64,000 bases of DNA from Symsagittifera roscoffensis (Eukaryota; Xenacoelomorpha; Acoela; Convolutidae): contig NC_087071.1 in assembly GCF_963678635.1 (NCBI RefSeq), positions 23,446,013 through 23,510,012 on the forward strand, given 5' to 3'. Each line of letters begins with the position of its first letter. Position 1 is the first letter of the stretch. A program made the translations under genes and the position numbers. Of this stretch, positions 47,601 through 59,600 are shown piece by piece. The notes below the pieces were generated by a model, which was not told where the DNA came from, ran no database searches, and saw nothing but the letters and a program-made list of their open reading frames with translations.

Positions 47601-50600
47601 TAAAATTTTAAGCAAGTTCTGTCTTCATAAGTTTTCACCTAAACTCAACCCAATTTGAGAAAAACGGGTTTTAAATTTGAAGTTTAACGCGTTTTGTCCG
47701 GTTAATTTAAATCAGCACTGTAGTCACTTTGAAACATTATTCCACGTCGAGTTCATATGCAGCTGGTGGCATCCCTCATGCTTGAAGGACCGAATGCTTG
47801 AAATTAATTTTAGCTTACTTTCAGCCAATCAGAATTGAGTATTCAAAATCTCATAGTAAATCGCAAAAATCTCAAAGTAAAAAAATAAATCCTGGCCATT
47901 AGTGTTAATACTGACCGATTAGATAATAAGCAGATGAGTTTTCAAGACTGAAAAATTCTTATAAGCTTGAACTCATAAATCTTGATGTTTATCTGATTAG
48001 TATTGCGTTGTAACCCGCAATTTGCCTTATTTTTGATTATTTTCCGCTGATTTAAAACATTTTCTGTTAATATTGACTTCGATTTTGTGAGAAATGCATT
48101 TAGCCAATAGGAACGCTTAGCGATTTTGATTAGTTGAAACTTTTCAAGCATTCGGTCCTTCAAGTATGAGAACCCTCCCCAAGATTGCTATATAGGTGCT
48201 TTGAATTGCTAAATCAATTCGATTCGAATTAAATTTCAATGTGTTCTGATAATATGCAGATGTCTAAAGAGACCAAAGGATAAATCTCCGTCTCCTCTTA
48301 CGGTAGTAATAATTGTCCCAGGAATTTTGTTTTTGCAGCTTTTTTTCAGCATAATTGCGAAGTTTTTTGATTAAATTATTATTTTTGTTACGTTAAATTG
48401 ATTTTTTTTGTGAAATTTTTTATTCAGCCTACAGTCAAAATTTTCAGTTAAACTGTTTTTTTTATTATTAAACCATTTTTTTTATGTTTAATTGACTTTT
48501 TTGCTGAAATATTTGGCTAACTTGTGTGCTGTGTTGTCAGATATGGGAGCGAGACAGAGATGTGGAAGCCCCGCATGATGCCCCCCACTGAGAGGAATCT
48601 GCAGAGTGCCTGGAAGTGGATTCTGGGGCTGGATTGTGGGGGCAGCAGGAATCTTCTGGGCGCATTCAGGTATTTTATTGCTTCTGATAAGAAGGGGACG
48701 TTCAACAAGTACAACAGTTCCGAAACTGAAAACGTTTTCAACAGTGCCGAAAGTTAATTCTCGACGCTGTTGACCAACGATTTTTGTCCGCCCTGTTGTA
48801 CTGCCTCGATAGGGATTATTGAAACCACAGGTAAAAAAAAACCATCGACTGCAGCTGCTCCATTCTATGCATATAACATCTGCTAAATCTCTGGCTATTT
48901 ATGCTAGTTTTGCTGACTGAGGGTTGTTAACTTATCCATATGCAACTTGTACGGATTACGGCGGACTTCTGAATAATGACTTATGGGCTGAGAGAGAGTG
49001 GAATTTGTTGTTTTCTAATTTGGACTTTTGACAATATTTTTGACTCGTTTTGATCCTTTGTCGCAGAAAACACATATTTTTGGTACCGCGCATGCTATAT
49101 GATGTGAAAAGTTCTGAACTTCAAGTTTACTCGTCGAAGTTTTAAATATGGTTTTCCCAGATTAGCAGTAAAAAAATATGAAAGTAGTTTCAGAACTTTG
49201 AAGTTCATGTTGCTTCCGACCCGAACGACGAAAAAAAATTTGCCATATCTCATTGACTGAAAATCAAATAAAGTTGTTTAGGTATTAAATTTCGCAAAGA
49301 ACCATATTCGTCTTCGAATCCCAAAAAGCGATGATAAACAACTGAATTGTACTGAGCTGAACAACCTTTTAAGTTGTGATGATGGTTTTTAGGAGTGCTC
49401 TTGAGAATGAGGCTGACAAAAAGGAAGGTCAAAGTGTGGATGCCCTCTACGTGTTCACCAGTGGAGTCCCAGACCAGTTCAAGGTATCATATTGTGTAAT
49501 ATATTGTGTTGTTATTAATTTATGGACAATTAATGTAATGGACGTGACTGTTGACGATGCGAATTGTTACTTGATTAGGTTGCGGTTTTTGAGTTTTTTT
49601 TTCAAGAAAAAAAATATAAAATTATGTTGACGTTTTTATTTTTCTATTTTGCATTTGACTTCTGATTCTTTTTAAATTACGCCCTTGAGATTCGCGAAAG
49701 TTAGCTCCTATCGCCATGGCAATTATAGTGTACAAAGATGATCTCTCACTTGGCCTCTAGCTTCAGGTCTAACCCATTCGGCTGCAATAGTGGTACCACG
49801 TGAGCGTTCTAGTCGCGAAAAAAGAGCTTGGCTCAACAAAATAATTCTTGAAGCTATGAAAATTACACAAAAATCGACTATTCTTCTATAAACTTGCTAA
49901 GCTGTACTGATAGCTCCTCGTTGATTCGCAAACCACAATTCATAAATTACTTTGAAAGTGAAGTTGAATTTGAAAACTCAGATCTGTGTAAAATTGAGAT
50001 TTTGTTCCGGCTCGTTCAAATTTGTTAATTTTAGTTCACAAGCTGAGCTTTACGTTGAAATGAGGCCCTTTTTGTCAAGATATATTGCGGTGTAGTTTCA
50101 TTCAACATTTAGTTTTATAGTAGCGTGTATTAACATAGCGCAAAATTAGAGCGTATTTTTAAACAATTAACAAGACTGGTTGTTTCAGGGTCAAACTTCG
50201 AATCGCCCCTACGGCTATTTATATTTTCCACATTAGTCTTCAGTTCAGAAAAATTGAATTTGAATTTTAAAAATTCGGTAAAGTTTTAAGTGGACAAGAT
50301 CGAAAAACAAGCATTATGAAATGCTAAAAGGTATTAGAAAGATGCTATAAAGTTTCATTGAAAAACTGCTCGGAGAAAACACACCGTACACTTACAAATA
50401 CTTCGTTAGTTTTTTCACGCTTTCGATTAGCAAGCGTTATCAAATCGGAATATAGACTTTTTTTCGGTTTAACGACTTGTTTAACAAAATCACTTGGTAT
50501 CTTGGTTTATTGTGAATTCAGTTTTCAAAGCGTGTCCGGTTCACTTAGACTGGAGGTAACGAATACGCCCAGGACGGAAAATGTGCTCGGTTCGAATCCG

Positions 50601-53600
50601 ACCATGAACTAATTTTTTCAAATGGGAGATATTCCGTATCAAAAAATCTCGGCTTACTGTTTGTCTGCTTATGTTTTGTCGGCTTAGTTGCCACATCTTG
50701 GAATTTTTTACCATGTGCAGCTTTCATTGTAGTTGTTTTCTATGTTTTCATTTACTTTTGAAATTTTCAATTCTACTACCCTTGATTTCGTATGTTTTCC
50801 TTTTGTTTTTTCTTCGCTTAAAATGATTTCGGCTTATATTTTATCGGCTTACTGACATAATTTTGGGTCATTCCAGGGAACCATAATTTGTATGCTTTCC
50901 TCAAGATCGCACAAAACGTTAAAAATCTCAGAATCGAATTTAGAGTTCACAGTTTTGCTTGACAAGATTTTTTATTTCGCTTGATAATTGTTTTTGAACT
51001 TTCATTAATCGCGCGCATAATTTTTAATGAACGAAAAAGATTTTTGCTTATTTGGATACTGTTTCTCTAAAGACTGTTGTTAGACAGTGTTTGATATATG
51101 AAATTTGTATTTCGGGGCTTGATTGTTAATTCATTTAAAGTTGTTATAAATTATTTACGAAATTAGCTTGAATTTTAATTTCAAATCAGGGTATTCAGCC
51201 AGTGTTTTGTACAATTTATTGTTATTCATTCAGTGTATTGTCTTGAAACTAGTCTCTACGGCAACCAGGGTTAGGAATGTCTTAAAACATGTTTTAAAAC
51301 CAGGCAAAAAAACACGTTTGAAAACAGAAAATAAAAAACAGTGTTTGTTTTTTTAAACTCTTAAAGTAAAAAAACTAGCATTGTCTGGGAGTCGATCCCC
51401 TGCGATAGTGGTATGGGTCGCCTTGCCTTCCCAATTGCTTAATAACTACAATGCTTAATAAGATGTGGTTGTTTGATTGAATAATATGACGTATACGTAT
51501 GTTGCTTAGTATTTCTGAGGCAAAGTCTAAACTATATCGATGATTTGAAGAGTTTTTACACCTAAAAGTTAAATTTTACTTTTTACACAATGAAATAGAG
51601 TTGCTTTACAGCAGACGTTAATTCAATTACATACATTCACTTACAAACTAACTACTCGCTTCTGTTACACTGTTTTAATGTGCGTTTATCTTTCAGATCA
51701 ACAAATGGGTCGAACAAGAGATGCAATATGCAACAAGTTCGAGCTTATTCAAACAGCAGGTTCAACTGAAAAAGCAAAATGTACCAATTGCAAACATCAA
51801 TGCAGTACGCATGTACAACGAATGAAAGATCATTTGGAAAATGCAAAGGTAGAAGACAACACGGCGAAATTGATGACGAGGCTATTTCGATTCCACCAAA
51901 ACTAAAGCTGTCTGTCATTTCGGAACAAACTACTTCACCTTCCGTTCAAAAGCGAACTGAAATTCAAATCACCTGGGCTATTATAGCTATGAACGCTCGC
52001 TTCTGAGCAGTTGAAAAAGAAGAATTTAAGAAGCTGATTATACTGTTGCGCCCAGGCATATCGAGTTCTGAAAGGAAACAAGTTGCTGGCTATCTTCTCG
52101 GCGAAATTTACGAAACTGAAAAAGATAAAGTTGCGAAATAATTTTGCAGCAACTTTGTCTTTTGATGGATGGTCGAATGTCACCAATAACCCAATTATAG
52201 AAGTGTCTTTCTCAACAGCCAATCGTACGTATCTGGCGGATATATTAAATACAACGGGATCGCCTCACACTGCCGAAAACCTTGCTGAAATTTGTGAAGC
52301 GCAAATCGTAAAATGCGAAGAAGAGTGGGGAGTTGTCATATCTTGTCTTGTAACTGATAACGCGGCAAATATTTTGAGAATGAGAAAATTGGCAGAAACA
52401 CCTTCATACATATAGTTGTCAGCCTCATGCCGTCCATTTGTTAATAAAGGACATTGTAAGTCAGATTGAAACAAAATTGATGACAACCAAAGTAACAGAT
52501 ATAGCAAAATTTGTGCGAAATAAGCATTTAGCACTTGCTGAACTGAATAAACTCGGCATTCCAAAGCCACCAATGACTTGATCGCATGGAATTTCATAAA
52601 GGACTTGATTGCTCATTATGAGAAGCATTTTACATCCATTGCGCTATGCGTTCAGAATATTGCAAAAAGCACGGACATGAACCTCGGAGTGAACCTTTTG
52701 TTCTGGGGGACCGCTTCGGATGTAGGCTCGATCTCTACAATGCTGCACCGGATCATCTTAAACATTTTGTAGCAAAAAGAAGAGATGATTATCTGACTCC
52801 CGTTTTTCTTGCCGCATATCTATTAGATCATAGGTATGAGGGCAAAAAGTTAGAAGCTTATGACACAAAAAAGCCCTCTCCTATATCCGCTCAATTGACG
52901 AAAATGCCATGGGAGAGATCACTAAGTACATGACTCAAGAAGAACCGTTCGATGAAAGTTATCTTTAAGATTTCAAAAGTTTAAAACCGATATTATGGTG
53001 GAAAATGGGAAAAAGGCTAGATTTCGAAACAGCGTTGGTTGATGTTGCACTGGCTCTCGTTTCTGCTGTTCCCAACTCAGCTGGATTAGAAAGATGTTTT
53101 TCAACGATAGGAATGACCTATGGAAAGTCAAGAAACCAAATGGAGGCTGAAAAATGTGGCAAACTTGCATTTCTCTAGTTTAATTGATTTTTTTAATAAA
53201 AAACGTTCTTTTTCCAACCCTGACAGCAACATCAAAGAGACTAGTTTTTTGGTCTGTGTTTTGAGATCATTAAGAATCTGAAAACTGTCTGTTGGATATG
53301 TTCTCAATCATTTGTAGATTGAAAACATAGATCGAGTGTGTCCAATTCATATTCTTCAAGGCTTAATTTTTTGTCTGCCTAAGGTTCTTCTTGCGTTTTC
53401 AACTCGTCTACCCAATTGCGCGATTTTTGGTGCAAGCCACCCAGGAGAAAAAAACTTCAAGCTTCGTGTATTTTTTCCGCAGAATCAATACCACAAATAA
53501 TCTTTATGTGAAGTTAAGTGAGTTATCATACTAAACCCATTCGGTTTTCGGTAAAAAAAAAACAGAAAATTATATTTGTTTAGAAAACGTGGTTTGAAAT

Positions 53601-56600
53601 TACAGCTTTTTTGATTATTTTACAGTCAAGATTGGATGACATTGAGTAATTGAGTTACTTATTTGTTTTTTAAAAATTTTCATCCTTTTCGCGTTAATGA
53701 CCGTTGATATTTAACTATTTGCACAGTTAGCTAGCTATGTATTTTATAATCAGTTTGTTCATTTGTTTTACAGCAAGTGAGCTGTTCATATGTGAGTGAG
53801 GTGCACCAGTCTCTGGGAGTGAAAGTGCACACTCTCCTCTACAACATAGACGATAACACCATCGAAGGTAAACAAGATTAAGAAAATAGTTTGACAACCA
53901 CATTTCGAAAATTAAGGGAGCAGCGAAAAGACACCGCAATAACAAAAAGACAGCAATCCAAATTGGACAAATATAGGTGAAAAGCAGCAGCAAAAAGGCA
54001 ACAGAACTTAAGATTTAAACCGGTCATCACTTAAATGTGAACCTAATAAATAAAATCATTTCATTACCGGTGAATCGTCCAAATGCCCATTGATGTGGTC
54101 AAATTGACTTAAGAAATTGCCCAAACGCCCCATCATTAAGTGTCTAGAAACCTGTTTTGAATACAAACTTGTTGCATTTTAGACAGTTTGTCTATAATTT
54201 TATCAACTGATATAGTTATCCCAGTTTTTCAAAGTGTTACATTTGAATTTCTTAGTATTTGCCATCAGTTTCCCCCTTTTCTGTTCAGGTCTAGTGCCTG
54301 GTCGCTACAGCAACATCAAAGAGACTGCCGACTACTTGCGGGACCTGTCCCATGCTGCCGGGGGGAGGTTCCACTGGTTCAGAGAGACTGGGGTGATTGA
54401 GAGTGATGACACCAAGCTGCTGTTTCATGAAATAGACAAGGCTGTCAACTTCTCCGAAAAAGTTGGGATCTGTTTTACAAATTCCTTTGTGCTGTATAGT
54501 AGTAGTGCGTGTATGTCAGAAGGGGGAAGGTTCAAAGTATGGTAGCATGGAAAGATTCAACGGATTCAAAAAATGAAACAGTTTTTGCTGTGCATGAAAA
54601 ATTAAGATTCAACGGTCCAAGAAGATCTACAGAGTGCTGCACGGTTTTGAAATTTAATAAATAAATAAAATTATTTCATAAAGAATTATTCAAGAAAAAA
54701 ATATGAGCAATTATTGGCAGGTTGGTTACATGCTGAAATTTTCATTCCTCTTATCTCAGTTCAGCAATCTATATTGACTGACTGTCTTTTATCATAGAAT
54801 AAATTAAAATTCGAAACTATCCTCTTTTTAAACAGTAATCGTGTGTGTGTTCTAGAGTGTCATACTGATAGATGCCCTTCGAAAGAAGTACCCCCAATTA
54901 GATGTTGTTCCAATGCAACCCATTGAAGGACCCAAGGCCAAAAAAGCACTCGGACCCCCGAAAGAGACCAAATCCAGTATCGCCCGACAACAAGCGTCGC
55001 GACCCCAAATATCCGACGGCAAGCCGGCATCGCGTAGTGCCGGAGGTAAACCGAACTGGAAACCAGCCGCCGGAGTAAACGGTCTGCGAGACAGCATAAT
55101 TCCACCTGCATCTGTTTCACATTCAGTTAATATGGATACCGGTTCGGTCCCAGCTGGGGCCAAAAGGTTTTCGCAGAATGAAAATCGAAGATCAAGTTCA
55201 GTCCGTGCGAATAAAACCAGTTTTTATACGGATGAGAAGTTTTCCAGAGGTGGAGAACCGGATAAAGGACAAGTGTACGGCCAGTATCCGACTATTTTGG
55301 ACCAGAAGACGAAAGTGAGAAAGCAGATTAAACGAGTTATTATTCCGGATGTGGAAGAAAATCTATCCTCCAAAGCTGTAAGTAGTTATAGCTGTCAGGA
55401 AAATTTTGTAGTTTGAGAAAATGGGTTGTTTATCCGAAAGGGTTCTTTTGAAAAATTTTCCGCACAGCTTGCAAATCATAGATTTGGGTCTAGCATTTAA
55501 AATTTGATGCGTATCAAATGCTCGGCCACGCAATCCCCAACTTTAATGAAATAAATGTTCTCTGAAAATGCTGCCTAAATTGTTCAAAATACGATGCCAC
55601 GCTAAAAATTGTTGTTCAAATAAATTCAATAGTGTTCATCAAAGATGCTGCCAAAACTCGCTCTCAAGGATCTTGTATTTCATGTTTGAATGGAAAAAGT
55701 ATCAAAATTCATCCTAGTTTTTGAATTGATTTTTTTCTCGATTTGATTGTAATTCTTAACTTTCGAATAATTACTTCCAGTGGATGAAGAAGTATGGCTT
55801 GGCCAAACTGCGTCTGGACCTGTACAAACTGGTGAGTGGACCTGACTGCAGTCATGACAAGGAGAGACTGCCCCCCTCTCTCGGCATGGGACTGGGGGGC
55901 AAGGCAGTGGAGGCCATCTACTGTCGCATATTCCCATCCATACAGGTTACTCTTTTGAACATTAATTTTCAAAGCTGTTTTCGATGTTATTTTGATTTTT
56001 AGTGTTTTTAAATTTTTGATGCTTTTCGATGTTTAATGTATTTTTTGTTCCACACGGGTGGACACCACTCTTAGAGATTCCTTCCCTGACCACCCAAAGG
56101 TTCCCTCTATTTGGTACTAATTTTCAACATCAATTGTTTGATAATCTAGTCAATTTTTCTAAAGACGCCTTTGGCCCCAGGGTTCCAATGTTTTGTACAG
56201 CTCATGTTAAAACGTTTCTTTTTTATTCGTGTTTTTGTTTGTTTTCTTTATAAAAGTTTTTGCAAAAAAAAGGATTTTCATAGTTATTTTGATAGTTATA
56301 GCAGTTTCTATTATAAGAGCAATGAAGTAGAAAGCTCTATTGCGTTTATATTGATTTGAGAAATCGTTCGGACCCTCTTGTTTTGTATTTATCGTTCTGT
56401 TCATGTGTTTATCTTGTTCATGTGCTTATTGTTCAATTATATAATAAGTTCTTTTTATAAAGATTTTCCCCTTATTTTTCTTTTTGTTTCTTCATTTTTA
56501 TAAGTGGCTTTACACCTTTCACACTTTCTATAGCTAGAACTGTTTCAGTAAAAACTCAAATGATTTTGATCTTGATATCCAAATTATAGGTTGTTTTTGA

Positions 56601-59600
56601 ACTTGTAAGCAGCTTACAAACTTCATTGTATTAATAATTTTTGTCTTAGATCGGAGGAGCTGTGAAGCATCTGCAGTTGACCTTGAATGAACTGCGGGAC
56701 TACCAGGGGGAGTTGGAGAAGGCACTCAAGAGATACCTCAAGAGGATTGTGTGGCTCCTACAAGGTGCATCATTTTGTAATCTGCCAATTTGTAGGCAAT
56801 ATCATTTTCGGTCAAAGAGCCTGAAAGAATTTAATATGCCTAAAACTGATCATTTTGATTCCGGGATCCAAGTTTTTCAGTCATTCAGCTTTTAAAACGC
56901 GTGTCGAAAACAACAAACCTAAAAACCACCGTTTTTATCCAAGCAAACTTTTGTGAACGTTAGTGTTATACTACGACTTTTCTTTTTTTCTCACCTAAGT
57001 CGCAAATATTGGTGCCACTTATGGAGCACCCTTATGGCTTTTTGATAGCTTGTGCTTTGAAATTGGAATAATAATAGGTTAACACAGTTGATACTTTTAA
57101 ATTCATCGAATAACTCGATATCAGAAATTTTCTAGTTAAATAAGTCTCGCAATTTTTTTTGAAATGCATAATTTATACATAATGTGGCTCTATGCTTTCC
57201 AATTTTTTGCATACCAAATTAGTGTGGATGCCTTCAGTTTGTTGTATTCCAAACTACTACTTGCAAAATTGTGTCAGTTTGTTATTTTTGGTATATAATC
57301 TTGTCGGTTTATATATCTTTTAACAGATTTATCGGACAATGTCTTAAAATTCTGAAACAATTCTGACCTTGAAACAGCGAAATAGAGTTGAACTTACAAC
57401 CGAATTTTCAAAATTGCATTTGAACTGTCAAAAGAGCAAACCAAAAAGATTGCGCTTTTTCAGATGTCATTTTTTCTATATATTTTCAAGCTCTTAACTT
57501 TAAAACAATTTTCATTCAGCTGCATTCTGACTTTAAAGCTGCATTCTTAACTTTAAAACAATTTTCATTCAGCTGCATTTCTCGATATAAAAGGACAGAT
57601 AAAAGGCCGGTGAAAAGGCAAACACGAAACTTCAAAAAACTATTTTCTAATAAGTTTCAGCTTGAAGGTCAAAATTATTTCAAAAATTTAAGACGTTGGC
57701 CGAAAAATTTCCTAAAAGCTATAGATTTTCCCGTCTGTTTCAGGATCCAGACGTGTTTTTGGGTCCATAGTTGAAAAGCGAGTGGTCATACTCATAGACT
57801 GCAGTGGATCTATGGCCCTGCAGCTGGACACTGTCAAGCAACACCTGGTGTCTCTCATTTGGGACCAGCTGCAGAAGAACAACATTAGGTAACAACAACA
57901 GTGAAAAACATAAGAACCAGGATCGAACCTCTCGACCTGCTAAATTTATTTTCAAAATGTATATTTTTTGAAAATATCAAAACTAATGATTACTTCAACT
58001 TAATTGCATTTTTTAATGGAATCACGCGAATTTTTCATATTTGTTTTAAATCAGTAATGCTAGCAAGATTTTTTGACGACGCGATCTCGAAACAAAGTTT
58101 TGTGTTTTAGTGAAGCCAGTCATTTGTTTTGACAAGAAAATTATTGCTTCTAATTAAATTTTCTCCTTGTCGTTTTCTTGACACTTGCTTTACTCATGAA
58201 ATACACATTTCGCGAGAAGCTAATTTAGCTGTACTGCATTTTTTTACCAAAACCAATTTTCTAGATTCAATTTGATCGCATTTTCCGACTACGTTCAATG
58301 CTGGAAACCAACCAGCAACCCAAACAATCTGAACGACCAGCTGGAACTGGAATCAGTTTCAAACGCATCCATATTTTCAAACAACAGAACAAACAACAGA
58401 GTAAACAACAACAGTCAGGGCTCCCCAGAGAACAGTTATGGGTGTGTTGAGCCTACGGACCAGAATTGTAATGATGCTGTGATTTGGATTTCGAAACTGA
58501 AACCAGCTAGGAATACATGCACCTTGGAAGCACTCAAAGTTAGTACACAAAAAAAAACACATTTTCGAAAGCTCAATTTTGAATCTGCAGATCACGTATC
58601 CTGACTGGGCTAGCCCGTGGTTCTATTCACGGCGTCCGCGTACCTTTTTTTAAATTTTCAGATCATGTTTTAAGCTTTTCTCAAAGATAAGCTGTATTTC
58701 AGTGTAATTTTTTTTCTGTATGCCAATTGTTTTTATTAACCCGTTTCCTCGCAAAAAAAACGTGTAAAAACCTGTAAAAACTTTTTTAAATTTTATTTGC
58801 ATTATTTATTAATTTTTTGCGGTTCAAATCATTTCCACTTTTAGGAAGCGTACAAAGATCCCGAAGTCGAAGGTCTCTACCTTCTGACAGACGGAAAACC
58901 AGACTCAAGCTGTTCTCTTGTTCTGAAAGAAGTTTCAAAATGGCGTTTCGAACGCGAAAACAACGCTTCAAACATGGAACTGAAAGCCTCGAAAAGAGCA
59001 AAAATTGCGCCTGCCATTCACACAATTTCGTTCAACTGCAGCGATAATGTAGCCAATACGTTCTTGTCGCAGTTGGCGCAAGATAACCGAGGAAGGTTTC
59101 ACGCGTTTCAAACCTCAGATTTGACGGCGCAGAAGTTTGTTCACTCCCTGACGAAAGAGGAAACGGAGAAATCGGACTATGCTGTAAGTTGTAAAACCAG
59201 AAACATTTCTAATAAATATTATGTTTGCAAGCATCCAGGAGAAATTCAAGTGCACTTCGTTCCAGCGGTGATGCTTTTGTGATAAAGCAAATTTCCTAAT
59301 TTAATGCTTTAATTCCTAATTTTATGCCATTTTATGCTTTCAAACATCACCGCTGGAATGAAGTGATGCAAATTTCAAATTTATCAAATCGACCCAAGAC
59401 CAAAGATTTAATTCGTGGGTTATCCGAACATAATCACTGGAATTCGAAAGAAGTAAGGGTCAGAAGTAAGAGTTTTAAAAGCTTCAAAACGTCCGGTTTG
59501 CAATTCTAATGATCTCGTAGTGGAAATAATCATTGTTACAGAAGAAAAGTGTAGTCACAGAAAAAATATCGCCCAATTTTATCAGTTCTGAAATATCGAT

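Larger units (their letters stand above)
38132..54461 (+). other. VWA3 module 2 (residues 451-792)
   Basis: Same order of motifs as module 1: ADWLAQNGLK from 487, DWLSTASRRIFG at about 573-584, VIFLIDVSE (Asp596), LYVFTSGVPDQ (about 691-701), GRFH at 760-763. The MIDAS Asp-x-Ser is kept but the next Ser is replaced (DVSEL), and TDG is TSG. Introns fall at other points than in module 1 (one splits NK/VIFL). Confidence 0.75.
55781..59183 (+). other. VWA3 module 3 with canonical MIDAS (residues 967-1312)
   Basis: WMKKYGLAKLRLDLYKL from 967, VWLLQGSRRVFG ending 1066, VVILIDCSGSM with the full DxSxS (1078-1082), an inserted Asn/Ser-rich loop in exon 22 (NNRTNNRVNNNSQGS), LYLLTDGKPDSS (TDG 1214-1216) and GRFH at 1282-1285. 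This is the only module expected to bind a divalent metal. Confidence 0.8.

Noticed and set aside
51377-51455. tRNA-like hairpin with an 8-bp terminal stem inside the hAT element
   Set aside because: Terminal stem pairs perfectly (AGCATTGT/ACAATGCT), but D, anticodon and T arms do not fold on either strand.
54461-54545. Read-through of exon 17 to a stop at 54543
   Set aside because: The donor after residue 792 gives a phase-0 join to exon 18; read-through would truncate the protein before module 3.
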